From Deltaproteobacteria bacterium (GTDB lineage: Bacteria; Myxococcota_A; Polyangia; Polyangiales; Ga0077539): a stretch of DNA of 64,000 bases. The notes under the pieces are model-generated. The model made no database searches and had not been told where the DNA came from. It saw only the letters and a program-made list of their open reading frames with translations. Shown piece after piece: positions 1 to 9,219 of this stretch (its first letter is position 1; each line of letters opens with the position of its first letter). The stretch spans positions 35,519 to 99,518 of the forward strand of contig JAUXYJ010000006.1 of NCBI GenBank assembly GCA_030694465.1, in the 5' to 3' direction. The position numbers and the translations under genes are program-made.

Positions 1-3000
1 ACGGACACACGAGGGGTCGCGCCGGTGCTCGAGGCGTCGATCGCGCGGCACGTCGGTGTGCTCGACCAGCATGGCTCTGCGGCGGATATTTCGGTGGAGC
101 TTCGTGCGCGAACGGGTCTCGGTTCGCTTGCAGATTACCAGAGTATTATCGCGTCGTTGGGTGTCGCATGGGATGGCAACCAGCCCACTGGGTCAGCGCC
201 AAGCCACAGCGTCGGTTACCGACCGGGGCACACCGCGGGCCTCGAGGCGCTCGTCGGTGGCTTCTTCTCGCCCTTCGCGAGACCCATGAGCAGCGCGCTC
301 TTGAACGGCGCAGGGGGCGGCGTGGCGGCGAGCGCGGGGATTGTATTTTCACCTGGATTTGAGCTCATCGCGCGAGGTGGTTACCTCGGCCGTGGCCCTG
401 GGCGCACCGGCGATGACTGGCTGCACATGGGCTTCGTTGAGGGCGGGCTGCGTGCACGTTGGTACCTGTTCTTTGCAGAGGGCGATGGCGGGATCACCGC
501 GCCCTTCGGCACCTATCGAGATCAGGTCCAGACCACCCCGCATGTGAGCGCCGCGTTGGGCCTTCGCGTGCCCTTCAACGCCCCCAACGAGCCCGGATTT
601 CGCTTTGTGACCGCGGTGCGCGGCCGCGTGGGTCTGAGCCCCGAGCGCACGATGGACGGGCTGTTCTTTACCGCGGGCTTCGAGTTCGAGGGGGGCGATC
701 ATCACGCGGCGTTTCCGCAGCCCGTGCGGCTGTCCGCGCCGAGCGTCAGTGGGTCGCTCGCGGCGCGTCCGTTGTCGCCCTCTGGGCCTGGCGCGCGTGG
801 AGCAGGGGCGATCACGCTCTTTGAGCCAGCGCGTATTCCGCTAGCGATTTCTCTAGGGATTCAGGGTGGCTACATCGCCCCCATGCGCGGGATCCCGTTG
901 CAACGCACGCAGGGTGAGCTCTCGGTGACGGCGAGCTACACGCCCTGGCATTGGCTCGCGCTCGACGCGCGCGCGGCGTACATGGGCGCAGCGGGGCGCA
1001 CCGAAGACCTCGACAGTGACGGAACACAAGACGTCGTTCGCCCAGGATTTGGCGGGGTCTTGCTCTCTCTCGGGCCGCGCTTTCGCTGGCTCACTGACAC
1101 GTACAGCCAGCGCACGGGGTGGAGCTTTGCGCTCGCCGGCGGCGTGATGTTGCCCGCGGTGGGGAGTGCCACCGTGCGCGGCGTGGGCGCGACGGCCGAG
1201 GCGGCGATCGCGCGCGAGGTGGCCTTCTCGGTTGGACCACGGAGCGTCTTCGGAGTCGGGCTTGAGCTGCGAGGTCGCACGGGATTTGGCGCGTGGGGCG
1301 ACTATCAATCGGTGCTCTTTGGAGCGAAATTATGGTGGGAAGGCGACGTCGCGTTGGGTCGCTCGTCCGCAGAGGCCTCGGTGCCAGGATGGCGTCCGGG
1401 ACACACGCTGGCTCTGGATGGCGGCGCGGCGATTTTTCCGCTCGGGACACGTCGCAGCAACGGCGCGAACTATTTTGGCACCCTCGGTGCGCACGTTGGG
1501 CTGCGCGCTGGACTTGTGTTTTCGCCGGGATTTGAGTGGTCCCTGCGGGGCGGTTGGCTCCATCGTCCGGGAGCAGGCACACGCGATGACCTCGCCGCGC
1601 TCACCCTTGAGACGGGGCCACGCATGCGAATGGGCTGGATTTCGGCTCGCGCAATGGCCGGCTATGCCTCGGTCATCGGCACGCACCGAGACGAGGTCGC
1701 CAGCGTGTTCTATGCCGGCGGTGGCGTCGAAGGCCGCTTCGCCATCACCGAACACTGGCGGATTTTGCTGGGTCTCGAGGGTCGCTTCGCCCTCGCCAGT
1801 GAGCGCGCGCTTGACCACATCGCGTTTACGCTGGGCTTCGAGTTCGAGGGAGGGCCTCACCGCGCTGTCCCGTTTGCGAGCGCGCCGAGCACACCTCCGC
1901 CGCGCACGCTCCCATCGTTTGAGCGCCCCAACGTCACGCCAAACCAGGCGCCTACGCCCGGAGTCAACGTGGTGACTCAGCGACCCGGCGACGTCGCCGG
2001 AGGTGCCACGGTAGGTGCCACGGTGGGTGCCTCGGTGGGCGTCATTGCGCCCGTGCGCATCGCGCTCTCTACGGGTATTTTTGCAGGGCCACGTGGCATT
2101 GGGACGCACGACCTCGACGGCATGGGCGGCGCGCATCACCTCACGGTGGGCTGGGTCCCGAGGCGCTGGTTGTCTCTTGAGCTCAACGGCGGGATTATGG
2201 CGAGCGCGGGCCATCGGCAAGACCGCAACGGGGACGGCGTGGTCGAGCTCGCGCGCGATGGGCTGGTGAATTTCACGCTCACCGCGGGCCCTAGGTTTCG
2301 CGTGCTCGTCGATGATTTTGCGCGCTACGGCTGGAGCTTCGCGCTGGCCGGCGGCGTGATGGGTGGCGCTGCCGGAGTGGGACCCTTGGGGGAGGTCGCG
2401 ATCGGACGACACCTGGCCGCGATCACGGACTCGCACATGGCGCTCGAGTTTGGCGTCGAAGCGCGGGCACGCTTGGGCTGGATTCCGCAGGCGAATACCA
2501 CGGGATCTCTCGGTGAGTTCGCTCCCTCGATGACCGTCGCGCTCACCGCTGCGTGGGAGGCCAATGTGCACCGCAACAGCGCGCCCATGCACGACGCGCA
2601 GCTCGGTGAGACGCTCTCGCTTGAGTTCACCCCTGGGCTCGCGCTCGGCGGCGCTCTTCGCAACGGTCGCGCCCTGGGCTCGAGCATCAATCACCTGGCC
2701 GCACGCACGGGGCTTGTGTTTTCGCCGGGCTTTGAGTGGAGCGCGCGCGCTGGCTACGCGTTTCGCTCGGGCGAAAAAGACACCGCGCAGTTCGAAGCGC
2801 TCTTTGCCGAGAGCGGCCCGAGGTTTCGTTGGGGATGGGCCTACGCAGAGCTCGCCGCGGGCTATGCGGGCTCGTTCGGTGCGTACCGCGACGAGGTCAA
2901 CGGGTCCGCCATCGCGAGCGCCGCAGCGGGCGTGCGCTTTGGTCTCACCGGTGTGGGTCATCACTTTGGCGGATATGCTGGCGTGCAAGCGCGTGTTGGG

Positions 3001-3552
3001 CTGAGCGACGAGCGCGCGTACGACTCGTTGAGCCTGCAATTGGGCTTCGAGTTCGAAGGTGGACGCAGGCAAGCGGCGCCGTTTCCGCGGTGGTCTCTGC
3101 CAGAGTCACCGCGCGCGAATATCCCGACCCAGCGGCACGAGCTCGTGATCCCGAGGATCCCGACGCAGGTGCAAGCCGGCGGATCTGTAGGTGTACAAAT
3201 TCCCACGCAGGTTGAGCTCAACCTGGGCGGCACGGCTTCGCTCTCGGTGTTTGGCACCCAAGCCCAGCGCACGGTGCTTGTCCCAGGCGCCACGGTCGAC
3301 AGCGCACCTTTTGGCTCTGGAATTTTGCTCACCGTTGAAGAGCTCAATGGTCTGCTCCCCCAGATGGACCCCTCGGTACGCGCGCTCCACGTTGAGCTCC
3401 GCACGGGCTCGGGAGCCCAAGCCCCCGCGCTCGAATCCGCCCTGCGCGCGGTGCTCAGCGCGCGCTACGGTGCGAGCCTCGTCGTGACCTCTCGCGTGGC
3501 CATCGCGGCGAGCGGCTCGGGGCGCTTTGAGCTGACCCTCTCTGCGCGCTAG
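1..3552 (+). CDS. 5'-truncated triple-repeat protein, predicted beta-barrel-like outer-membrane or surface protein
   Basis: The reading frame is open from base 1, so the true start lies outside the window; the first in-window start codon is GTG at 25. The protein is built from long repeats of about 400 residues. Repeat 1 is partial and ends near base 705, repeat 2 runs about 836-1860, and repeat 3 about 2041-3075. Each closes on the signature GFEFEGG and carries an internal VFSPGFE-W-R-G motif and a GWSFALAGGV motif. Alternating Gly/aromatic/hydrophobic strands look like transmembrane beta-barrel strands, so three concatenated barrels or a beta-rich surface protein are both possible. The C-terminal 140 residues (3120-3549) differ, and resemble a small globular domain with an IPTQVQ-rich linker. 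No named family was recognised. Two small hairpins follow the stop (CGCCTAGGCG at 3576-3585 and GCTGT-CGT-ACAGC at 3588-3600) and could end the transcript. Confidence 0.75.
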   Translation, partial: TDTRGVAPVLEASIARHVGVLDQHGSAADISVELRARTGLGSLADYQSIIASLGVAWDGNQPTGSAPSHSVGYRPGHTAGLEALVGGFFSPFARPMSSALLNGAGGGVAASAGIVFSPGFELIARGGYLGRGPGRTGDDWLHMGFVEGGLRARWYLFFAEGDGGITAPFGTYRDQVQTTPHVSAALGLRVPFNAPNEPGFRFVTAVRGRVGLSPERTMDGLFFTAGFEFEGGDHHAAFPQPVRLSAPSVSGSLAARPLSPSGPGARGAGAITLFEPARIPLAISLGIQGGYIAPMRGIPLQRTQGELSVTASYTPWHWLALDARAAYMGAAGRTEDLDSDGTQDVVRPGFGGVLLSLGPRFRWLTDTYSQRTGWSFALAGGVMLPAVGSATVRGVGATAEAAIAREVAFSVGPRSVFGVGLELRGRTGFGAWGDYQSVLFGAKLWWEGDVALGRSSAEASVPGWRPGHTLALDGGAAIFPLGTRRSNGANYFGTLGAHVGLRAGLVFSPGFEWSLRGGWLHRPGAGTRDDLAALTLETGPRMRMGWISARAMAGYASVIGTHRDEVASVFYAGGGVEGRFAITEHWRILLGLEGRFALASERALDHIAFTLGFEFEGGPHRAVPFASAPSTPPPRTLPSFERPNVTPNQAPTPGVNVVTQRPGDVAGGATVGATVGASVGVIAPVRIALSTGIFAGPRGIGTHDLDGMGGAHHLTVGWVPRRWLSLELNGGIMASAGHRQDRNGDGVVELARDGLVNFTLTAGPRFRVLVDDFARYGWSFALAGGVMGGAAGVGPLGEVAIGRHLAAITDSHMALEFGVEARARLGWIPQANTTGSLGEFAPSMTVALTAAWEANVHRNSAPMHDAQLGETLSLEFTPGLALGGALRNGRALGSSINHLAARTGLVFSPGFEWSARAGYAFRSGEKDTAQFEALFAESGPRFRWGWAYAELAAGYAGSFGAYRDEVNGSAIASAAAGVRFGLTGVGHHFGGYAGVQARVGLSDERAYDSLSLQLGFEFEGGRRQAAPFPRWSLPESPRANIPTQRHELVIPRIPTQVQAGGSVGVQIPTQVELNLGGTASLSVFGTQAQRTVLVPGATVDSAPFGSGILLTVEELNGLLPQMDPSVRALHVELRTGSGAQAPALESALRAVLSARYGASLVVTSRVAIAASGSGRFELTLSAR

Positions 3553-3851
3553 CCCACGGGACGTCACAGTGTGCTCGCCTAGGCGCCGCTGTCGTACAGC
3601 TTGCGCGCCCAATTCGCAGGGCTGTCTAAGCCTCTTGGCTGAAATGAGCGCTGTACGCCACGCGGAGGTGGTGCGTATTCTCGCTGGGCATTGTGTGTCC
3701 GAGTCGAGACGCGGCAATGGCGATCTGAGTTGACCTCTGTGTACAAAAGTCTGTGCGCAGAGTGGGTGCGGCGAGACAGAGATCAAGTCGCAGCGAATTC
3801 GCAAGAGACAGCTCGCTCGGTGAGCTGTGTTCGTCGAGGTAAGAAGTCCCA

Positions 3852-5564
3852 GTGACGACCGCAAAAACAACGGCTGCCGCACCGTCGGCGAAGAAGTCCT
3901 CTGATCCCTACCTTGGTCGTGTCGTCGCAGGACGGTATCGGCTTGAGCAGCGCCTCGGTGAAGGCGGCATGGGGGTGGTCTACAAAGCACGCCATGTGCT
4001 CATCGATCGCACGGTCGCGCTTAAGCTCATTCGCCCTGATTTACGTGGCGAATCGCATTTGCGTGCCTGGATGCTTCGTGAGGCTCGCGCGGCCAACCGC
4101 GTGGACCACGCGCACATTATTGACATCCATGACATCGGCGAGACCGAAGAGGGAGAGCTCTATCTTGTGATGGAGTTTCTCGTGGGCTCCCCGCTGTCGA
4201 CGGACATCTCGAAGGGCCCGTTTCCGATCGCGCGCGCGGTGGATATTTTGGAGCAGATGGCCGCCGCCCTGGGTCGCGCACACGACCTCGGGGTGGTGCA
4301 CCGAGATCTCAAGAGCGACAACATTCACCTGACCAATCGCGGGGGTCGCAAGGACTTCGTCAAGATCTTGGACTTTGGTCTCGCCGCGCTCGCGCGAGAT
4401 CCCAGGCTCGCCCCGAAGGGCGCAGTGTTTGGCACGCCCGAGTACATGGCGCCCGAGCAAGCCCGCGGCGAAGACGCGATCCCGCAGAGCGACCTGTACG
4501 CGCTCGGGATCTTGTTCTTCGAGATGGTCACTGGGCAGCTGCCGTTTCGCTCGCACGACCGCGACACGTTGCTCGAGATGCAGCGCACAGGGGCGACGCC
4601 TAACCCGCGCACGCTCAGGCCCGACTTGGCCCCTGCGGCCGAGAGCATCATCCTCAAGCTGCTGCAAAAATCCCTAGATAAACGCTACAAAGACGCCCAC
4701 CATCTCTCTGAAGATCTCAAGGCACTTCAGCGCTCGATGCCGTCTTCTCCGTGGGAGGTCTTGCACCTCTCGGACGCGCCCGCACAGGCCCCTGCGGCGC
4801 CCCCTGCGCCAAGCGCTGGCGTCGCAGAGTGGGCGACACGCGCAGCGCATTTCGCGCGCATGGTGGCCCGCGCGTGGCCACAGGGCGACGTCCCCTCCGA
4901 GGTGGCGACCAACCTGGACCTCACGTGGAGTCTCGCCTCGCGCGCGTCGCGATTGGAGGGCGAGGTCTCGTCGCTCTCGCGTCGGCTTGAGGCGCTCGAA
5001 AAGCGTGGTCGTGCGTTGCGTGCTGAGATCGGCCGAAAGGTCGAAGAGCTCGCCCACGAAGAGTCGCGCGTGCTGCGAGACACGTCGGCCGAGGCAGAGA
5101 AGGTCGCGGACCTTCGTGAGCGCGTATCGACCAATGAGCGCGCGATGCATGCAGCAAAATTGCAGGCAGATTCGCTTGATCGCGCGGGCGGTTCGGGCGC
5201 CACCTTGCGCACTGCGTACGAGCAAATTGGCTCTGCCGTCGCGCGCCTTGAGATTCGCCGCGAGCAGCTCGCCGAGCGCGAGACCCGCTCTGCAAAGAAA
5301 GAGACCCAGGCGCGGGACCTTCGTCGGCAGATTGAAGAGCTACGTGCGCAGCTCGCGCGCTACGCCGAGGCGCTCGAAGACGATTTGGCACAGGGCCGTG
5401 AGCGAGTCACCAACAAGACCCGCGAGGGCCTCGCGCTTGAGAAGCAGTTTGGTGACGCGAGCGTTGTGCTTGTGAAGCATCTGCGCGGCCGGCCTGAGTG
5501 CCGTGATCTCTTCGATGAGCTCACGCGCAAGCAGAGCGACGGGATGGGCGAAGACCGGGGCTAG
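3852..5564 (+). CDS. Hanks-type Ser/Thr protein kinase with C-terminal coiled coil
   Basis: 570 residues from a GTG start with a GAGG ribosome-binding site at 3836-3839. The kinase domain spans about residues 29-295: glycine loop LGEGGMGVVYKARH near 35-48, ATP-binding Lys in VALKL near 58, catalytic loop HRDLKSDN near 150, DFGLA near 174, and APE in the activation segment. All catalytic residues are present, so it should be active. After a Pro/Ala linker, residues about 360-550 form a long Arg/Glu/Leu-rich coiled coil instead of a membrane anchor and sensor domain, so the protein is probably cytoplasmic and may oligomerise or bind a scaffold through the coil. It stands in the same direction as the TetR gene downstream (73-base gap). 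Substrate unknown. Confidence 0.92.
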   Translation: MTTAKTTAAAPSAKKSSDPYLGRVVAGRYRLEQRLGEGGMGVVYKARHVLIDRTVALKLIRPDLRGESHLRAWMLREARAANRVDHAHIIDIHDIGETEEGELYLVMEFLVGSPLSTDISKGPFPIARAVDILEQMAAALGRAHDLGVVHRDLKSDNIHLTNRGGRKDFVKILDFGLAALARDPRLAPKGAVFGTPEYMAPEQARGEDAIPQSDLYALGILFFEMVTGQLPFRSHDRDTLLEMQRTGATPNPRTLRPDLAPAAESIILKLLQKSLDKRYKDAHHLSEDLKALQRSMPSSPWEVLHLSDAPAQAPAAPPAPSAGVAEWATRAAHFARMVARAWPQGDVPSEVATNLDLTWSLASRASRLEGEVSSLSRRLEALEKRGRALRAEIGRKVEELAHEESRVLRDTSAEAEKVADLRERVSTNERAMHAAKLQADSLDRAGGSGATLRTAYEQIGSAVARLEIRREQLAERETRSAKKETQARDLRRQIEELRAQLARYAEALEDDLAQGRERVTNKTREGLALEKQFGDASVVLVKHLRGRPECRDLFDELTRKQSDGMGEDRG

Positions 5565-5637
5565 CGCGCTGCGTGAGGTCGTCGCGCGTGTGCGTGCTCT
5601 TTGACGAGCTTTCGCGCCGCGTGATACCGCGGAGAGC

Positions 5638-6345
5638 GTGACTGAACGGCGATTCATTGACGGCAAGGCGGGCAAGGGCAAAGACAAGCCGAGCACCGAG
5701 CGTGTTGTGAGCAAGCGTCGCACGGCGACGGATGACAAGCGCGAGCGGATCTTGCGCGCTGCCGTCAAGGTGTTTGCAAAGAAGGGCTTCTACGCCTCGC
5801 GGGTGAGTGAGATCGCCAAGGCCGCGGGCGTGGCCGATGGCACGATCTATCTCTACTTCGAGAGCAAAGACGACGTGCTCGAGTCGCTCTTTGAAGAGCG
5901 CAGCGAGCGGCTGCTCGAGGTGCTGCGCGGTGAGCTCGCTAAGAACGTAGATCCGCCTGCGAAATTGCAGCGAATGATCGAGATTCAGTTAGGGCTCATT
6001 GATGGCCACCGAGACCTCGCCGAGGTGATCACAGTGAACCTCCGGCAGAGCACAAGGCTCTTGCGGCAGTACGGCTCCAAGCGCTTTGTCGAGTACCTTG
6101 AGCTCCTCGCGTCGGTGGTGCACGAGGGGCAAGAGACGGGGCACTTTCGGTTGGATGTCTCACCGCGGGTGATGGCGCGCGTGCTCTTTGGTGCGCTCGA
6201 TGGCTTGGTGCTCACCTGGGCGCTCGGCGATGGGCGCGTGGGAGGGCTCGAGAAGACCGCGGCGCAGCTGGTGAGCGTGCTGGTCCGTGGGCTCGAGCGT
6301 CGCGCCGAGGACGGTGGGATCGAGCCGGGGATTCAGCGCTCGTAG
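5638..6345 (+). CDS. TetR/AcrR-family transcriptional regulator
   Basis: 235 residues from GTG. After a basic N-terminal tail there is a TetR helix-turn-helix (about residues 36-85): RERILRAAVKVFAKKGF, then VSEIAKAAGVADGTIYLYF, the canonical recognition helix ending. The helical C-terminal ligand domain resembles the FadR-like TetR group that responds to acyl-CoAs, but that link is only an impression. It follows the Ser/Thr kinase and converges with the MBL hydrolase gene, overlapping its end by 13 bases. Target genes cannot be read from the sequence. Confidence 0.9.
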   Translation: MTERRFIDGKAGKGKDKPSTERVVSKRRTATDDKRERILRAAVKVFAKKGFYASRVSEIAKAAGVADGTIYLYFESKDDVLESLFEERSERLLEVLRGELAKNVDPPAKLQRMIEIQLGLIDGHRDLAEVITVNLRQSTRLLRQYGSKRFVEYLELLASVVHEGQETGHFRLDVSPRVMARVLFGALDGLVLTWALGDGRVGGLEKTAAQLVSVLVRGLERRAEDGGIEPGIQRS

Positions 6346-7073
6346 CGCTCGCCTTCGCGTGCGCTCGCGATGTCTCCGGTCTCGGGGTCATGCCAGTCGG
6401 TGTAGTGAATCAGCCGCATGCGTTCGCGCGTGGTGGGGGCCAGCGTGAGCAACGACTCGATGGGCGTATGCACTCCGAGGTTGGTCTCGTGAAAGAACAA
6501 ATCGGACTGATTGAGCCAGTCGATCAGGGTGGGATCAAACGCGGTGTCCGCCGAGTAACCGATGGTGGCGTTGTCTGCGCGCACACGAAGGGCCGACGTG
6601 GGGACGTGGTGAATGGTGTTGCGCCACGAGAGCTCGAAGGGACCGATGCGCGCGGTCTCGCCCTCGAGCGGGTGCAGGTCGGCGTAGTCCGTGAGTGACA
6701 GCTTGCGGATGTGATGGTCGCGGTCCATGAGCTGCTCCATGCCTCCGCGCAGGCGCCCATCCCAGAGGTCATTGAGCACCTCGGGGATCGCGTAGACCGA
6801 GCATTTTCGCTGGGTAACAAAGCGTCGCCAGAAGAGCAATTGCTCAAGCCCGCCGACGTGATCGCCGTGGACGTGGGTGATCAAGACGCGGTCGATGCTG
6901 TCGAGCGAGACCAGCTCGCCACCGCGCGTCCCGAGGTCTTTGAGTGCGCGGGCCAGGGCGGGTGGAGCGTCGATGAGCAGGCGCTCGCCGTCGCGCTCGA
7001 AGAGCAGACATGCGTGGTGATATTGGGCTGTAAACGCGTCGCCGACGCCCACGACTCGTACCGCGAGGGTCAT
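6333..7073 (-). CDS. MBL-fold metallo-hydrolase (RNase Z-like fold)
   Basis: 246 residues using ATG at 7073; an upstream extension to 7166 is possible, but it would lie wholly within ddl. The metal-binding motif HVHGDHVGG, further conserved His/Asp residues and the GYSADTAFD segment (conserved Asp) show a metallo-beta-lactamase fold of the type related to ribonuclease Z and lactonase-like hydrolases. Its ATG overlaps the TGA of ddl in an ATGA arrangement, so the two genes are co-transcribed and probably translationally coupled. Substrate unknown. The 3' end overlaps the convergent TetR gene by 13 bases. Confidence 0.85.
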   Translation of the reverse strand: MTLAVRVVGVGDAFTAQYHHACLLFERDGERLLIDAPPALARALKDLGTRGGELVSLDSIDRVLITHVHGDHVGGLEQLLFWRRFVTQRKCSVYAIPEVLNDLWDGRLRGGMEQLMDRDHHIRKLSLTDYADLHPLEGETARIGPFELSWRNTIHHVPTSALRVRADNATIGYSADTAFDPTLIDWLNQSDLFFHETNLGVHTPIESLLTLAPTTRERMRLIHYTDWHDPETGDIASAREGERYER

Positions 7074-8137
7074 TGGGAGGTCTCTCGGAGCGCGCGCAAC
7101 GCGACGCGGCGGGCCTGTGCGAGCGCGACGTGCTCGCGCACAAAGTGCTCGAGGGACATCTTGCATGCGGTCACTTGCTGAGGAATAAAGCTCGCTTTTG
7201 TGAGCCCCGGCAGCGTGTTGGTCTCGAGATAGACCGGGCCCTGCGCGCCCACGATGATGTCGGTGCGTGTGTAGCCCTCGCAGCCCAGGGTCTTGTGGGC
7301 CAAGAGGGCGAGGGCTTCGGCCGCGCGGAGGACCTCGTCGGGTTGCTCGGCGGGGGTGAACTCAAGGGTGCCTTTGCCCAGGTATTTTCCTTCGAAATCA
7401 AAGACACGGCCTGGGTCTAAGCGGACCTCACTTGCGCACAAGACCTGGGTCTCTCCGTTGCGCCTTTGGGTGACACCGACGGTGAGCTCGGGACCCGAGA
7501 CAAACGCCTCGACGAGGTAGGCCACCCGGTGCGACGCGACCTCTTCGGCGATCGTGCGTGCGTCTTGCAGGGATCTCGCATGAAAGAGCCCCACGCTGGA
7601 CCCATCGGCCACGGGTTTGACCACCGCGCGACCGTGATCCACGACGATCTGCTCGATCGCTGCGCGGATCGCGATGACGTCGTCTGGCGGCAACGTGCGG
7701 CTCGGTGCGACGCGGCCTCCAGCTGCTTCTACCAATGATTTTGCTAGGTTTTTGTCAAACGCGCGCGCGCTCGCCGTGCTGTCCGAGCCCGTGTACGCGA
7801 GGCGGCTGTGCTCGAGCCAGCGCTGGACGGTGCCGTCTTCGCCTTGGCCTCCGTGGAGCGCGAGAAACACAATGGTCTCGGGATTTTGCTGCGCGAGCTG
7901 CTCGATCGCGCTGCGGATTGGGCCGAGATCTTGGCCTTCGGGCACAAAGTCTTCTTCGAAGGGTCGCGCGTGCTTGAGGAGGATTTCGCCAGCGCAGCGC
8001 TGGAGGCGGTTGTCCGGTGTCCAAAACAGGCACTGCGCTTCGGGCAATAGCGCTGCGACGTGAGCCGCGGATGCGACAGAAACGCGGCGTTCGCCTGAGG
8101 TTCCGCCGAAGAGAATCGTGAGCAACGGTGTACGCAT
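7070..8137 (-). CDS. ddl: D-alanine--D-alanine ligase
   Basis: 355 residues from ATG at 8137. It joins two D-Ala with ATP to make the dipeptide that ends peptidoglycan precursors. The N-terminal LFGGTSGERRVS, the LALHGGQGEDGTVQ motif, the ATP-grasp segment VKPVADGSSVG, a glutamate-bearing EAFVSGPELTVGV strand and the C-terminal metal-binding motif LETNTLPGLT followed by SFIPQQ are all in the expected order. Length is normal for the family. It is the first gene of a two-gene operon with the MBL hydrolase (ATGA overlap) and is divergent from corA. It stands away from the usual mur/fts cluster, so it could be a second Ddl paralogue. Confidence 0.9.
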   Translation of the reverse strand: MRTPLLTILFGGTSGERRVSVASAAHVAALLPEAQCLFWTPDNRLQRCAGEILLKHARPFEEDFVPEGQDLGPIRSAIEQLAQQNPETIVFLALHGGQGEDGTVQRWLEHSRLAYTGSDSTASARAFDKNLAKSLVEAAGGRVAPSRTLPPDDVIAIRAAIEQIVVDHGRAVVKPVADGSSVGLFHARSLQDARTIAEEVASHRVAYLVEAFVSGPELTVGVTQRRNGETQVLCASEVRLDPGRVFDFEGKYLGKGTLEFTPAEQPDEVLRAAEALALLAHKTLGCEGYTRTDIIVGAQGPVYLETNTLPGLTKASFIPQQVTACKMSLEHFVREHVALAQARRVALRALRETSQ

Positions 8138-8231
8138 GAGAGTCTTTCGCCATGCAGTGTAACCGAGTGCGTCCCATACGATACGAGTGTGCGCGCCACG
8201 CGTGGTATCTCTGCGGGTTGCGAGGGCGCTT

Positions 8232-9203
8232 ATGACCACGATTGCGCACATATTTGACGGACAACACTACGAGCAGGTCGTCGACCTCTCGCGGCTTCAA
8301 GGCCTCGTATCGAGGCCAGGCGTGCATGTCTGGCTCGACACGGATGAGCGCACCGAGGCGCTCGACAAGATCCTGCGCGAGGTCTTTCACCTTCACCCCT
8401 TGGTGATCGAGGATCTCTACGAAGACAGCGCGACGCCCAAGGTCGAGGACTGGGGCGATTATCTCTACATCGTGATGCACGGAGTGCGCACTGAGCCCGG
8501 AGACCGCGTCGAGGTCTCGCCGCTCGAGTTGGACCTCATACTCGGTATTGACTGGTTATTTACTCACCGAACGTCGCCCATCGGTTGCATCGAGGCGCTC
8601 ATCGCCGAGCTCAACCGCAACCCGCGTGCGCTCGCGCGTGGCCCCGCGTTTGTCGCACACGCCCTGCTCGACAAGCTGGCAGATCTCTATGTTCCTGTGG
8701 TCGAAGCCATCGATGAGACCGTCGATGGGATCGAAAAAGCCGTCATCGACGACCCTCACCCAGAGCTCTTAGAGACCATCCTTGAGCTCAAGCGCGCAGT
8801 GCAATGGCTACGCCGCATGAGCGTCTATCAGCGGGATATTACCCAGCGATTGTCACGCGGCGAGTTCGAGCAGATCCCCGAGGCCGCGCTGGCTTTCTAC
8901 CGTGATGTGTACGACCAGTTTGTGCGCGTGACAGACCTCGCCGAGTCCAACCGCGAGATGCTCGGAGTGGTCTTGCAGGTGCACTTTACGGTCACTGCCA
9001 ACCGCACCAACGACGCGATGAAAGCGCTCACGCTGATCTCTGCGATCTTGCTCCCCATGACCTTCGTCGCGGGCATCTATGGCATGAACTTTAAGCACAT
9101 GCCCGAGCTCGATTGGCGCTGGGGCTACCCGTCTGCGCTGGGCATCATGTTGCTGATCGCCTTGTCTTTTTACACCTATTTTAAGCGCAAGAACTGGATC
9201 TAG
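8232..9203 (+). CDS. corA: CorA-family Mg2+/Co2+ channel
   Basis: 323 residues from ATG at 8232; an in-frame GTG at 8187 would add 15 residues, but they would lie upstream of the conserved N-terminus. A soluble alpha/beta and helical domain is followed by two C-terminal membrane segments. The pore signature YGMNF stands at the end of the first segment, followed by an acidic loop (HMPELDW), the second segment, and the basic tail KRKNW. All are typical of CorA, which forms a pentameric inner-membrane channel for divalent cations. Divergent from ddl. Confidence 0.93.
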   Translation: MTTIAHIFDGQHYEQVVDLSRLQGLVSRPGVHVWLDTDERTEALDKILREVFHLHPLVIEDLYEDSATPKVEDWGDYLYIVMHGVRTEPGDRVEVSPLELDLILGIDWLFTHRTSPIGCIEALIAELNRNPRALARGPAFVAHALLDKLADLYVPVVEAIDETVDGIEKAVIDDPHPELLETILELKRAVQWLRRMSVYQRDITQRLSRGEFEQIPEAALAFYRDVYDQFVRVTDLAESNREMLGVVLQVHFTVTANRTNDAMKALTLISAILLPMTFVAGIYGMNFKHMPELDWRWGYPSALGIMLLIALSFYTYFKRKNWI

Positions 9204-9219
9204 CCCCGTCGCGCTGCCC

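Noticed and set aside
1330..3072. Long open frame (580 codons) on the minus strand inside the barrel gene
   Set aside because: High-G+C codon bias makes long antisense frames; no signal, motif or ribosome-binding site, and the plus-strand frame has clear repeats.
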